Source: Ectobius pallidus (taxonomy: Eukaryota; Arthropoda; Insecta; Blattodea; Ectobiidae). Taken from it: 64,000 nt of DNA. The notes beneath the pieces are model-generated. The model made no database searches, was not told the origin of the DNA, and saw nothing but the letters and a program-made list of their open reading frames with translations. The translations under genes were made by a program, and so were the position numbers. Shown in pieces: positions 1-11,946 of the stretch (positions within the stretch are counted from its first letter, which is position 1; the number at the start of each line of letters is the position of its first letter). The stretch is taken from assembly GCA_964059195.1 (NCBI GenBank), contig CAXKWD010000006.1, forward strand, positions 136,832,039 to 136,896,038. Reading direction: 5' to 3'.

Positions 1-17
1 TCTTTAGATTGAATTAG

Positions 18-90
18 CCGACGATGTACCGGGTATCGAACCAGGGCCTGTAAATGCATACTAGCGACTCTTACCACGAGATCAAGCAGG
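18..90 (-). repeat. Degenerate tRNA-derived SINE head
   Basis: On the minus strand this stretch reads as a decayed tRNA-like promoter with a B-box-like GGTTCGATACC and a preceding A-box-like segment. It resembles the SINE heads at 2361-2410 and 10905-10981, which share the GTACCGGG...TCGAACC core. It is truncated by the window start. The call rests on similarity within the window only. Confidence 0.35.
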
Positions 91-100
91 TAGTTAGAAA

Positions 101-1880
101 CAAATATAATTCAATATCAATCCGATGAAACAGAGAACGGATGTAGGATTTTTTCATCGTACCTTAAGAAATTAAATGCTTTAAGCCTATCTATAGAATT
201 ACTAAATAAATTTTATAAAACAGTCAAGTATGTAAAAGAAGAGTTAGATATTCATTAGTGTGGATATCTTATACGAAATTGGTATTAATTTGATACAGAA
301 TTTCAATAGCTAATATAGATTCTTTTTTTAAATACTTATTTGACATAGAAATTCGTGTATGATACACGCTTCGCTCGTTGGGGGCTCTGTCCCCACACCC
401 CGAGTGAGGTTCTCTGGAAAAGCTTATTTTATGAACTGACACCGTATCGGAGATGGAGTCCGTGTATTTAAATTTATTTATATTACCGTTTGGCTAAAAA
501 AAAAGTACGGACTGATTTTAAGATTTTTACAGTCTACATGGCGATTCCATAGTCGAAAATTCCTGTCTATTTTTGTGATAACCGTGCAATTTCTTTAGTT
601 AAAACAATTTAAATTTAACTTAAAAATGTGACAACAAACAATAGAAATTGGAGAGATATAAAGATAACAGTCATTGAAAACCGTAAAGTGAGTGCATCAT
701 ATGACAGTAATAATAACACGAAAACCGTTGACTTCGCTATTTACATGGCACGATTAATGAATATTGAAATGATGTTTGTTTTCTTTTATGTTATCATTGC
801 CCAGTACTGACCACTGCAATGAATTATCCACTTTCCAAAAATACTGCTGTGTTAGTTGGGATGCTTGATCGCAGGATTCGTTCAGTAAAATATGAGAACT
901 AAACCACAGACAAAAGCATTAACGAAATTCCCTGAATGTCCAGATATTGATTATGTACTGTGACCTGCGTTTATGGTCTGGAATGCACTCAAACATGCCC
1001 TGCAGCTACTTCACAACGTCATTTGCCACAATTAAAAACAAGTGAACTGCCTCCAGCCGAAAAGTAAACAGAACTTTTCGGGAAGTATAATGTTTCAGTT
1101 TTCCCCTCAAAAACTGTATACAAACATATCAAGCTAATTGGACTCCATGCATAACGTGAACCCACGAGACCTGCGGTCAAGTTATTTCGAAAAATCTTAC
1201 AAAATAGGCACGATAACTTCTGTAACAAATGTTTGAATTTCCCAATGACATTTATTATCTGTGCATATTTAGTCTTCACTCCATTCTTATAGGCAAGGTT
1301 CAAATTGAATTTATATCTATTAATTACTAACAGAAAGTTATAATTTTAACATGATAGCGTGACTTACACTTTTCGAAATGAATTGAGCTTCTCCCAATAG
1401 GCTAACTTACTTTTATGTTAAACAAATAAAACTATAATTCCTTTTGTTATGTGATTACTAACCTAAAATATTAAATGATAGCGTGAATAGAAATGACCTT
1501 AAACCGATGCAAATGGTGTAGAGGGGATAAGTCGATATACAGGTGATCACATGCTACAGTACGATCGTTACCACTGCTTTTAGCAACAACAAGTACCGGT
1601 ATTAAGTGATAAGTTTCTATAACACTGCATAGAGCCATAGATCATGCTACCTTGAATTTAAATCGTTGTCAATGCTAGCTCCACGAGTGACTTGGAAATC
1701 GGTGATAAAGTTACGAGCGACAAAATCGCTAGGGAACTTACCTTACTTCATTTATAATGACTACTTAACTAATAACATGTCAAAAATAATTAATTTTAAA
1801 AATATAGGCATAGATCAAGAAAATACTATTAAAAGGCATTTATGACACATAAGTTAATCAATGTAGCTGATTTGTAATAT
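101..1880. other. AT-rich stretch with no recognisable gene
   Basis: Only short open frames occur here (60 to 94 codons). None has a recognisable domain or flanking splice consensus. I see no convincing terminal inverted repeats. It is probably old intergenic or intronic sequence. Confidence 0.5.
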
Positions 1881-1887
1881 GTAATCC

Positions 1888-1968
1888 CACGCGAGATTAC
1901 GAGTTTCAAAATTTATTTGCGAGAACGAAGTTCGAGCTAATTTATCTGATGAAACTCGTAATCTCGTG
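1888..1968. repeat. Short dispersed palindromic repeat (copy 1)
   Basis: The segment folds back on itself: CGCGAGATTACGAGTTTC at the left pairs with GAAACTCGTAATCTCGTG at the right, around a loop containing a smaller palindrome (GCGAGAACG / TTCGAGC region). A second copy with the same arms occurs at 57301-57372. No coding potential is seen. It could be a tiny MITE or solo inverted-repeat element. Confidence 0.7.
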
Positions 1969-2084
1969 TATTTGGCGAACTTTCAACTTTTGTTATTTGC
2001 TCACTTGTTCCAAATTGATAGATGCAAAGAAGTAAAGTTAAACCAAGTAAGAAGTTGTGCTGCTTTATGTTGTTCTATTATAAT

Positions 2085-2815
2085 CAGGGCCCCCCGCCAA
2101 GGGCGCAGGTACAAAGAGGGCGCAAAATTAACCATGAAAAATCCCGCCTTTTTTTACACTGGTGCAATTTATCAAGCAATACAAATTCCACGTTAATGGA
2201 AGAAATCTTTCAGGTTATTAAAAATTACTGCACGTGAACTATCGATTGTCTACAAACAAAAAGCAGTCATGCAACGTTCTTTAATTAACACGTTTCTTAT
2301 TGACAGAGTATGATAACATACATCATGAGCAGTATGGAAAGATATAACGAAAATAAAACACCGAGGAGGTACCGGGGATCGAACCCGGGCCTACAGATCG
2401 ATTTAACTGTCAATGCATTTTTTTCATTTTCTCATTGCATGTTACAGAAGCTGTTTTAAAAAGTCTCTATTCGAAAAAAATACTTTTACCTATATTAATG
2501 TGTTAAAAATTTTAGTTAGCCTCAGGCCTATTATGTACTTTACTTTTGATACTAGATTTTATGATTTAATTATTTTTTAAGTAGTTCAATCGTCTGAAAA
2601 TAAGGTTTTAGTACCGGTACCTTGAAAGTCCAACACTTAGTTCATTTTCAAATTGAGGTTTAGGTTTTCTTTGAAATTAAGTGTATTTATATTAAAACAA
2701 TAAACAGTCTTACAGAAATTTAAAAAACTTGTTCAGACGCCCCCCCCCCCCCGTATTGGAGGGCGCAGATTTCTCAAACTCACCAAGGGCGCAGAAGGAC
2801 CTTGCTACGGCCCTG
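2085..2815. mobile_element. Non-autonomous hAT element (MITE)
   Basis: The ends are inverted: CAGGGCC...AAGGGCGCAG at the left and CTGCGCCC-type sequence to GGCCCTG at the right when read on the opposite strand. The element is flanked by a perfect 8-bp duplication, ATTATAAT (2077-2084 and 2816-2823), the size hAT transposases make. No transposase frame is present. A poly-C run lies near 2739. A tRNA-like SINE fragment sits inside at about 2361. Confidence 0.85.
2361..2410 (-). repeat. tRNA-derived SINE head nested in the hAT MITE
   Basis: The minus strand carries a B-box-like GGGTTCGATCCCC within a GGAGGTACC context. This matches the tRNA-related head of the SINE at 10677-10981. Only the head region is clear, so it is a truncated copy. 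Confidence 0.5.
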
Positions 2816-2823
2816 ATTATAAT

Positions 2824-3240
2824 TATGTGATTAATATCATTTCCATCTGACACTTTGCTTTATCAGTTCACCTAATTTGATTTTGATTCATGTGATAAAT
2901 GTGTCTTGTATTCAGTATACTCGCCATAGGCTATAGAACAAGTGTTGCTGGTAGGCTAGATTAGTGCTCAGAAAGGTGTTAAGGCCTAGCAATGACCGCG
3001 CGCGACATTTGAAAGCCCATGAGCGTGCACTATTGATCTGCACGAACGCTTTTGTTTCAGTGCCGCCTGTGACTGACGTGTCACTACAATGTCACACTCT
3101 CATATTTATAAGCAAGTACAGTATCCCCTAGTTTGCTGTGCAGCAGCAAATATCAATATCATGTAATGTTCCATTATACCCATTATAATAATTCTCACAA
3201 GTTCTTCAAAGATTTATATTACGATTTTTTTAAGTAGAGG
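2824..3240. other. No feature seen
   Basis: AT-rich sequence between a hAT MITE and a dead mariner transposase. No open frame or terminal repeat is recognised. Confidence 0.4.
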
Positions 3241-3414
3241 AAGTATTGTGTTCGACTACGACGTTCGCTACATTTTCACTTGTACTTAATATAAATAAAA
3301 TATCTTATCAATATTTGAAAGAGAGGAGTTTGAAGTTTTGTAGGAAACGTCTGATTTTCACTTGGCATGTAGCGGGAAACATTATTGTTGTTCGGATAAA
3401 ATGGTTGCGTTATC

Positions 3415-3795
3415 AACGTTTAGCTGCACATGTTCGAACACTGGTTAATGCCACAAATCACGGATGAAGAGGAACAGCGATGCATTTTCCAACAAGATGG
3501 GGCCCCTCCAAATTGGCAGGGTTCCTGCCAGACCGATGGATTGACTGTGCAATGGCCACCCTGTTCACCGGATTTCATAGTGTGTGATTTCTTCCTGTAG
3601 AGTTACATCAAGGACAGTTTTTACATCCCTCCTCTTCCAGTAACGTTGCCGGAATTGACAAGGCGCATTTCTGCAGCCATCGGGAACGTCACATGACATG
3701 CTTGAGGAACTTTGGCGTGAATGGGATCACCGCCTGGACGTGAGACATATTACACATGGAGCTCACATCGAGTGCATTTAAAGTCACTGCAAAAC
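3415..3795 (+). pseudogene. Dead mariner/Tc1-type (IS630-like) transposase, C-terminal part
   Basis: Conceptual translation across frames gives the family landmark FQQDGAPP, then a CSPDF...CDFFL block (the usual PRSPDLTPCDFFLWGY), then YIKDSFYIPPLPVTLPEL and a RRISAAIG segment. These occur in this order in the catalytic and C-terminal part of insect mariner-like transposases. Stop codons interrupt the frame, for example after DFFL and after the valine-threonine that follows the RRISAAIG segment. No N-terminal helix-turn-helix region was recognised upstream, and the 73-codon frame at 3246 does not look like one. It is related to, but not the same copy as, the element at 20622-21556. It is non-functional. 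Confidence 0.75.
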
Positions 3796-3939
3796 TTAAA
3801 ACTTCTCTATTTTAAATGGTGAAAAGGTATTTTATTTATGCTAAGCATTAGTAAGAATATTGCCCTGTGAAATCGTCCAAAAATTCATGGAGACGGTGTA
3901 CTATGAATTTTATTAGTCATTAATTAGTTATTATTGTTA

Positions 3940-4122
3940 TTAGTCAGATTTAATTTAATTTTAGTTTCTCAAATTTTTTAATGAAATCATTGTAAGTTCT
4001 TATGTCTGTAACATGTTTAGCTTCTAAATATTTAAAATTTTGTATCATTTGAATACGTACAGTTTCACTGGTGAAGTGGACCTTAATTTCGGCAGTATAA
4101 ATAAATACATAAATAAATAAAA
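3940..4122 (+). repeat. Possible LINE 3' end with (TAAA)-type tail
   Basis: A non-coding stretch ends in TAAATAAATACATAAATAAA, the tail style of CR1/jockey-type LINEs such as the one at 45327-48337. No reverse transcriptase is attached. This is a weak call based on the tail alone. Confidence 0.3.
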
Positions 4123-4774
4123 TGAAATCATGTTAATTGAAAAATTTGAAACTGAACTGAGCCCGAGCCCGAGCATTTTTCTCTTTAGCATGTAACTTTT
4201 TTTAAACAAGTAACTTGTAAATATTATTATCTATCTACCCTTATACAATTCAACGGCCCTAAATAGCGTGCTTGCTCGCCCGCTTCGTGAGACATCGGGT
4301 ATACTCGGCGATGTTCGTCTCTCGCAGTGTAAACTTTCATGACGACTACAAAATTAGGAAGGAAAACCGTTTCTTTATTATATAAGGCCTAAGTGAAATG
4401 AACACAATGAACAAATATTCTAATTTTATTTTTACTTACAATTTTCATAGCTCTGAACCACAAACATTTTTAATAATCTACCAGTGTAATTTTCTTAAAA
4501 ATCCTGGAGTCAATGAATAATGACGGGCGAAGCCGGGGGGAACAGCTGTAAAATATTGATGGTTTTATCTCTTGAAATATCGCTGATAATAATAATCCAA
4601 ACAAACCATTCCTTCCCTTGAAACATTATATAATTTCTGAAAATTACACTGAATTGATCAAATAAAATTCACATCATATTCATGTCAATAAACAGCTGAG
4701 AAACAATACGTATTATGTGTCCACAGGTTCTTTGGAACTGCATAATCGATTCTGATATAGTTTTCCCAGGGGGC

Positions 4775-4955
4775 GCTTTCATGTCGTGGAATGTACTCTA
4801 AAGCAGGAATTTTAGCTGTTTCATTAATTATTAACGGCTTAGTTTATGAATGATTCGCGTGCAAGTGTTAATAAATATAATGCTTTAATAATTATTATAC
4901 TCTTAATTTATAATTTTTAAAAGAATTATCGTGGCGAAGCCACGGGTACCTCCTA
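4775..4955 (-). repeat. Dispersed repeat, copy matching 21773-21960
   Basis: On the minus strand it begins near CTTCGCCACGATAATT and includes GCGAATCATTCATAAACT and an ATTCCACG...AAAGCGCC segment. The same blocks appear in the same order on the plus strand at 21773-21960. No reading frame is seen. The family is not recognised. Confidence 0.6.
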
Positions 4956-4959
4956 GTAA

Positions 4960-6780
4960 TTTACAATGCAGCCTATACGCATTTATATTTAAAAAAATAA
5001 ATTTCATAATTTAATTATCTAAGGGAGTTCTTCTGCCATTAGTAGTATGCAACCAAATAAATACAGTTCCACAATAAAATAAAGTTCTATATCATAAAAA
5101 TATCTTATGAACCTCTCTACAAGTTATGCACTTTACATGGAAGATTTACTCAATACGGCAACTAGTCTCAGCTTGGGATATTTCACATAGCGGCAAAGTG
5201 GCTACAAATGTTTTTTCTTCCTTTCTCTCTTTCTTTCTTTCTTTCTTTCTTTTTTTCTTTCTTTATTTTCATTTCTCGAAAGGATCGGGACGAAGGTTCC
5301 CCATTCTCACCTCCCCCGGCAACACCTCTAGGTACAGTTTCAGATATTGATCCACTCGAGATGTTGCTCTTAACAATATTCCATAGCATAGTGAGTGTGG
5401 TATATTCTTACGGAATCATCTTCAACAGATGCCAGGCTCCAGGCAGACTGCCAACAAGCGCTATATATCACAATCATTGTGAAGTTATCTTTATTGGACT
5501 CGGCAAGTCGTTTTCATTTCAGACATTTGTACTGCAATGCCACCAATGCTAAAATCAAATTAGATTAGCTGCTATTCACAAAATAACACGGTAATTTATT
5601 GAAACCTATTTATGTAACTGCTCCAAATTATACTAAGTAATTTACAATTATTATCAAATCTTTATTTTACTGAATTCACTGTCTAGAGAACATTGGTCGA
5701 GAGTCTAAGATGCTTAGGGATCTAATTTTTATTACTTCTACTCATACCGCAGTACCGGTACTGTAGGCAGAGGAAATATTGTGTCCGACCAGAAATTCGA
5801 TGTTGCGTTTTCAATATAAATACACGTTGAGTGAAACTATAAAATGCCATTTCGGAAACATGTCTGTGTGTGTCTGTCTCTGTTCTGTGAATAGCATAGT
5901 CAGAGAACGAAAAATCGTTTTTATTTGGATTAGATATTTTCTGTGGATGTGTAATGAAAATGAAGGTCGTATTTTTTATTTATTTTTATTTTTTATTTTT
6001 ATTTTTTACTTTTAACCCTATTTCATGTTCGATATTAATCAATACCATAACACTGTTATAATTAAAATCTGTACTTTAATGTTAGGACACATATAATATG
6101 CATATTATAGTAAGATCGAACAAAAAAAAAAGTTTAACAGATTTTGATAAAATGAAGACGACATTCCCTACAAAGTACCAAGCAAGAGTATGGAACATGA
6201 ACACGTTGCATATAATGGGATTATACGTATATTTAACATGGGACATAATATCAGAGTGTGACGAGGAACTCGGCTCTCTGCCACTATGCAAGGAATCTCA
6301 GTCATGTCAACAATTTAATGCTGTAATTTCATTCCTGGATAATTCTTTCAAAAGAGATATTTCGCAAATAAAATTATACGGCTGCTGCACATCAAAACAT
6401 GTTTTAAATACCTCGGCAATGAGATTAATACTTAATTCCCTTCTCTAAGAAACACGCTGACGAGAGAAGGCAAACAGCGTTTCCTTTCTTGGTAAGATGA
6501 AGTTAAATCATTCAGCATCTCTAATTGGTTGAAACGTCTGTTTCATAATCCTACCAAAAGTTCAAATGAATCGTATTATACATTCAGTAGGGATAATCTA
6601 AACTTACGCTGTAGGCCTACATTTTTATTAATGAAGTATTAGTACGTAGTTATAAGCTACGTAAATTGCTAGATGTGTTTGAATAAAGTGTTTTCAATTT
6701 AAAACAACTCATTTAGCTTTGCAATCTCCATGCCTTCAGTCTATTTTATTTTTGATTCATTGCCAACCCTAATGACTTAT
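4960..6780. other. AT-rich stretch; low-complexity tracts, no supported gene
   Basis: It contains a (TTTC)n tract at about 5211-5264 and a TTTTA-rich tract at about 5960-6008. Open frames of 114 and 116 codons (5208-5552 and 6098-6448) have no recognisable domain, and the first runs out of the simple repeat. I treat both as chance frames. Confidence 0.45.
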
Positions 6781-6786
6781 ACATAC

Positions 6787-8180
6787 GGTGACCATAAGTC
6801 CCGAGAAAATGAGGACAGTCCCGATTTTAGGGATTTTGTCCCGGCGTCCCGAATATAAACCTCAATAACCCGAATATTCTGATTATTGTGCGAAAACAGA
6901 GTTCACCAAACAGCAAATAAAAATGGTTTTATAGTAATAAAAAATAATAAAAACAAAACAAAGAGGGAAGAAAAAATTTGAACGTTGGTTACAACTTGTA
7001 CGAGAACATAAAAACGCAAGAACCTTATAAAATACTAGCTTAAAAGACCCGGCGTCGCCCGGGTTTTGTATTTTGTAATTGGAAATTAGCTTATGAAGGA
7101 TTTTCAATTTTAAATTCTAGGTCCTTATATAGGCATTTATAATTTGAAATAGGAAGAACGACTTATTACACTCAAACTATTCCCTCAGAAAACGCTTGAT
7201 ATAATTTTTTATGGCTCATAGAGGATCTAGAATTTTGCATCCCATCGCTTGTACAGTGCACAGCAAGCCTGGTAGAGGTTTAAATAAGAAGAAACAGAAA
7301 TTCCTGTAACATTAAATTGTAATATCGAGGCGGGAAATTTCCCACTCTTATGTTACCATAAAGCCGTTTTGGAGATGAAATTAAACAGAAAGCATTATCA
7401 CTTTCATACTTTTCTCTCCAAAAACTTGCGATATAATATAATAATATACACATTACCATACCTCGTTTTGTTTTCTCTATGTCCAGGGTAGAGAAAGTTA
7501 TGTGATTCCATTATTTTAGTGGATTTCATTCTGTAATATTTATTTATAACATTAATTATTTTGATAACTTCTCTTGTTTGTCAAAAGTGCATTTCAATTG
7601 TTTTTTCCAAGCCCATCATATAAAATTTGGCAACAATATATTCTGTGATTTGGAATGGATAATTCTATGTAAAAAGGGGTTAAGTATTCTCAAAAACATT
7701 TAATTTTTGGCATTTAGAATCAGAATTTTTCAAAATCCTTTCTTAGTGAGCACCTACATTATGAAGCGAAGGTACTGTCAAAATTCCAAGTCTCTACCTG
7801 TTATAGTTTAGGCTGTACGTTGATTCCTGTCATTCAGTCAATCAGTCATTCAGTCAGTCAGTCAGTCAGGACAAAGCCTTTTATATATATAGAGATGACT
7901 GGAAAGAACAAAAACCATCTTTTTCTATGAGTACTGAAAAATAGGTACGAGAGTAAACATAATTTATGAACTGATTCTTTTTTGTTTTCTTTTTAACTCT
8001 GACATTATGCAATGTAAGTATTTTTGAATAATTGGAAATTGGAAAAAGGCATTTGTACTTACTAAACCTACACTACCTATAATTACATATACAGCTATAT
8101 TACTACTACCATGTAAAAAATTGGGTTCCAGCTTGTTGTCCCGATTTTCACTAAAAGAAATACGGTCCCGCACTTATACA
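6787..8180. mobile_element. Possible old hAT-like element split by another repeat
   Basis: The left end has TACGGTGACCATAAGTCCCG followed by repeated GTCCCG motifs. Near 8135-8180 the motifs GTCCCGATTTTC and GGTCCCGCAC recur, as if the two ends of one element were separated by the repeat at 7034-7897. No target duplication was found, so the limits are approximate. Confidence 0.3.
7034..7897 (+). repeat. Dispersed ~0.7-0.9 kb repeat, copy 1 (pairs with 43085-43737)
   Basis: It starts near CTAGCTTAAAAGACCCGGCG and ends with a (CAGT)n run and TTTTATATATATAGAGA. A copy in the same orientation lies at 43085-43737 and shares internal blocks such as CCCAGGGTAGAGAAA and GTGGATTTCAT, plus the same (CAGT)n and TATATATAGAGA end. 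There is no long open frame. The class is not recognised. Confidence 0.7.
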
Positions 8181-8506
8181 GTCTCTCGAACGACATTATT
8201 GTAGTCAAAGCAGTGTTTTCTTCAATCCTTGCTTTAAGTGCCTATAAATTTTTAATGTTAAGAAAAAAGCACAGGTTTTATGTTCTTTTCCGTTATGTTT
8301 ACCCATTCGCTATCCAAAAGTAAAATTCTCCGAAAGTTTAATTAGCACACTTCCTATCTAGCCCCAAAGAAGAAGCAACGTGGCCGTAGAAATGTTTGTT
8401 CATCAACAATCGATGAGGCGTCACCCGGACAGCCCTGATAGTTGAAATGAAAGGCGAAAAAATTATAAGTTTTTATGTTTAATATTAAACAGGAAATTAG
8501 CAATAT

Positions 8507-9012
8507 CAGGGTGTCCAGTGAGGGAAGCCGAAGAAATTCAAGCATAATTGAAGGATTTCAAGGCTTGAATTTCCGAAATTCAAAACAAAAGCTTTATTTA
8601 CTAATATTAAAAATGTATGAACATAGGACACAATGAGTGAATATTAATGACTAATATTTCTGAAAATGGTAAAATTTTCGTAAAAACTATCAACTTAAAA
8701 AAATATTAATGACTAATATTTCGGAAAATGGTAACATTTTCGTAAAAACTATAACTTAAAAAAATATTAATGACTAATATTTCTGAAAATGGTAAAATTT
8801 TTGTAAAAACTATCAACTTAAAAAATATACTAATGACTAATATTTCTGAAAATGGTAAAATTTTCGTAAAAACTATAAACTTAAAAAAAATATTCTCGTG
8901 ATTTTTCCCGAAGGTTCACAAAATTCAAGCATAATTCAAGGATTTTTCCCGACATGGAAAATTCAAGCATAATTCCCGATTTTCCCGATTTTCAAGGCTG
9001 CTGGACACCCTG
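8507..9012. mobile_element. MITE with internal minisatellite
   Basis: The termini are a perfect 12-bp inverted repeat, CAGGGTGTCCAG and CTGGACACCCTG, flanked by a 5-bp direct repeat AATAT (8502-8506 and 9013-9017). Subterminal blocks with AAATTCAAGCATAATT occur on both sides, and repeated TTTTTCCCGA / TTCCCGATTTTC motifs cluster at the right end. The centre holds a four-unit minisatellite. No coding frame is present. The superfamily is uncertain because a 5-bp duplication is not typical of hAT. Confidence 0.75.
8641..8890. repeat. Minisatellite, four units of 61-62 bp
   Basis: The units start at 8641, 8703, 8764 and 8825. Each begins ATATTAATGACTAATATTTC (the fourth has ATATACTAATGAC), continues with GAAAATGGTAAAATTTT(C/T)GTAAAAACTAT, and closes with an ACTTAAAAA run. 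Units differ by only a few substitutions. It lies wholly inside the MITE at 8507-9012. Confidence 0.9.
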
Positions 9013-9017
9013 AATAT

Positions 9018-9850
9018 CTTCGAACAATAATGTGTTCACTTCTGTAATGAGCTAGCATTCGGGGCAAGGAGTCTGTCTTAAGAGGATCAATGCAAATCAG
9101 ATCGCGAGAGCAAATGAAGGCAAATAATCTGGCATTCGCATGCAAGCTTTTTCAAGTGGTCGCATTTCCTGAAAATATTCTTCTAGTACGTCAGATTACG
9201 CGACTTGGAATGTTCGTGTAAAAGTAAGATTAGCTTCGTGACCTCATCTCTTTACGCCCAAGAGTGGCTCAACTGAATGTAAGGTATCTTTAAAAACTCA
9301 GGAAGTCTCTTATGAAAACTCAATCGGCTGTCTTGTTTGCCGTGTTATAATTATGACCTGTGATTATTTAAGAATCATTGGCGTAGCCAGAAGTTTGCGC
9401 CATTCATAACGCTATAAACTCCTAATATTTTGTATACAAACATTCGCAAAAACTACCAGGCTGAAAATGTTTATTTGATTTGTTTGAGGAATTGTATGAA
9501 ATCATGAATACTGAAAAAAATACTGTGTCGTAAGAATGAGATTTCATATCAGTTGACTCTTTTCATTATCCGCCAATTATTAACATAAAACTACAGTTTT
9601 TATAAATGTGACAAAATGCTGTTTTGATTTTAATTATTGGAACTTTAAGCCAGCAAAAAGATGCCCTGAACATGGTGCAAAGGCACCGAAAGGCCTACTC
9701 GGCAAACTACAAAATAAATCATAGTTGAGTAATTGGTATCACATTTATTTTATTTCATTGATTGAGCTCAACAGTATTGGACATGAATTTTCATAACTTT
9801 ACAATACACAAGGTAACATTTTTAAATCTACTATTTTAAAATTTAGATTA
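9018..9850. other. No feature seen
   Basis: AT-rich sequence between a MITE and a SINE. A GGCGTAGCCAGAA motif at about 9380 resembles common transposon termini, but no partner end was found. Confidence 0.4.
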
Positions 9851-9863
9851 CTAATAGAAACGA

Positions 9864-10076
9864 CGGGGTACGCCGTAGCGTAGTGGTTGAGGCGCTGCGC
9901 TACAAACCGGAAGGTCGCGGGTTCGATTCCCGACGAGGTCGTAGGAGTTTTTCAATTGGCCTAATCCTTCTGGTGGCACTATGGCCCCGGGGTCGACTCA
10001 GAATCTAACAGAAATGAGTACCAGGAGGAATCCTGGGGGTAAAGGCATAGGGATCACTTCACTTTACTTCACTTTT
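9864..10076 (+). mobile_element. tRNA-derived SINE (family 2), full length
   Basis: The head has an A-box-like TAGCGTAGTGG and a B-box GGTTCGATTCC about 50 bases later, so it can carry an internal RNA polymerase III promoter. A unique body with CCTTCTGGTGGCAC and GAGTACCAGGAGGAATCCTG follows, ending in CACTTCACTTTACTTCACTT. The flanks are a 12-bp direct repeat with one mismatch (TAATAGAAACGA at 9852-9863, TAATAGAAATGA at 10077-10088). Related minus-strand copies lie at 22946-23221 and, interrupted, at 13030-13500. Confidence 0.85.
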
Positions 10077-10676
10077 TAATAGAAATGAACCTTGTTACTA
10101 CCATTATCATATAAATGTTAGTACATGAAATAAATCTGAACGAAATATTTAATGTATAATATTAAATGCACTCGGAACAGCGAATTCCTTCTTCCACATA
10201 ATTCAATTCATAATACATAAACATTACACAAATTGTTTCTCTCCCGGTTCCTTTATACTGCAGTAGCACGACAAGCGTCATAATACCTTGTTATAATGCA
10301 GAAACGCTCAACATAAAAATCCGCAGTGTGTTATTCAAGTAAATAAATAATTAACAATTAATTCGTTGATTAATTAAAAAGTGTCGAAGTTGTTACACGA
10401 CTTATGAGGTTCGGAGGGTAGCGACGGCTAAACTCGACATTGAATATCACGGTCGAACACAACACTTCATCTACCATTAGTATTCCCTCGTATGTTACGG
10501 GTAAAGTAAATATAAAGAAAGAAAAGTGACGTGAAACTCACACAACTTCCTCTGCCTAAATAAAGTTTTCCTCTTAGTATAATATATTAAGTATGGCATT
10601 CTCTTCATGTAAATTAGTTGTAAAAATGAAGAAAATTTAATCAGCACATCGTATCGCATCCCCGAAGGATATATAA

Positions 10677-10981
10677 CTCCGTGGCGCTACATCCCTGGCG
10701 GGACTTGGCCTACCACCCGACCGCTGCGTCATCTCCCGTAGGCAGATGGCAGGATTGGGGGGCATGTGGTCAGCATACCGACACCCACGGCCGTTAATGG
10801 TGGTTTTCTTGACCGGAGCCGCTACTTCTCTATCAAGTAGCTCCTCAGTTTGAATCACGAGGCTGAGTGCACCCCTACCAGACCTCCCTACCTCAGAAAA
10901 ATCCGAGGAGGTACCGGGATTCGAACCCGGGCCGACGGATCTGTAGTCAGCGAGGCTAACCACAAGACCGCGCCGGCGGTT
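10677..10981 (-). mobile_element. tRNA-derived SINE (family 1), full length
   Basis: On the minus strand the element starts at 10981 with a tRNA-like head (A-box region TTGTGGTTAGCC, B-box GGGTTCGAATCCCGG) followed by a roughly 200-bp body. It is bounded by a perfect 16-bp target duplication, cccgaaggatatataa, at 10661-10676 and 10982-10997. The head does not close a proper acceptor stem, so this is a SINE and not a tRNA gene. The 121-codon minus-strand frame over it (10637-11002) is incidental. Confidence 0.88.
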
Positions 10982-11002
10982 CCCGAAGGATATATAATCC
11001 AA

Positions 11003-11914
11003 TTAAATCTTATTAATGTGGTCATGTAACTTTCTTTAGTCTGAGCATGGCCAATATATGTTTCTCACTTCACATTCTGATATAGAGTAAGAGACTATAT
11101 TGCAAAGAGTGCATATTCAGTTGTTGGAACCTGATTAATCCCTGATCGCTTTATTGAACACCAGGCAAGACTGAGTTTCTACAAACAGTGGGTAGCTTAT
11201 AACCACCATTCAGAGATTTTTTCGAGAAAAATGTTTCAAAGTTTTAGCTCATGGTTTAATCACCCCACGTGGGCCTACAACATTTAAACAAAACCGTTAG
11301 AGCCGTTTTCGAGAAAAACGAAATTTTCTTCATGTAAAAAAGTCCTCTTAAAAATACGAGAAAGTTGTCGCCAATCTTCGTGTCACATCTTCAGAAGGTA
11401 CTTAACTCAAATACAAAATGAGGTAACCTTGTATGTTAATAATGTATAAGAGATTTAACGAAAGTGCAATGACACAGACAGGCTTTTTGAATAAATAAAT
11501 AAATAAATGAATACAAAATTTAATTGAAATTAGTTAAACATTTCTAGAATTCAATAATTCAGATGAACAGACTGTTAGCAAGCGTATTAAGCTGTGGAAG
11601 CTAATGTAATTTGACTCTCTCAGTTGACTGATCAAAGCTGGCTAAAAACTTCACATACGCTACGCTATCAGTGTAATTTGATTTTAACCAATTAACTGAA
11701 CTCACTATTTACTTTGAACCTGCAGCTGATGGTTATATCCTAGCAGAAAATATAATTTATTTTTTAGGGAATTTTTGTTTCACAATGTAAAAAATATAAA
11801 CTATCGTAAATTACCGCCTCGTTTTTGCAAAGTCCATAAAAACCTATTTTCAGTGAGCTATAATAAATGGGTCATTCACAATGAAAAAATTATATATATA
11901 TATATATATAGGCC

Positions 11915-11946
<32 letters not shown>

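Noticed and set aside
5208..5552. 114-codon open frame
   Set aside because: Its start is a translated (TTTC)n tract, and the rest has no recognisable content.
6098..6448. 116-codon open frame beginning MHIIVRSNKKK
   Set aside because: No motif or homologue recognised and low-complexity flanks. I cannot support it as a gene.
10637..11002. 121-codon minus-strand open frame
   Set aside because: It lies over the tRNA-derived SINE with its 16-bp target duplication. The peptide is translated SINE sequence.
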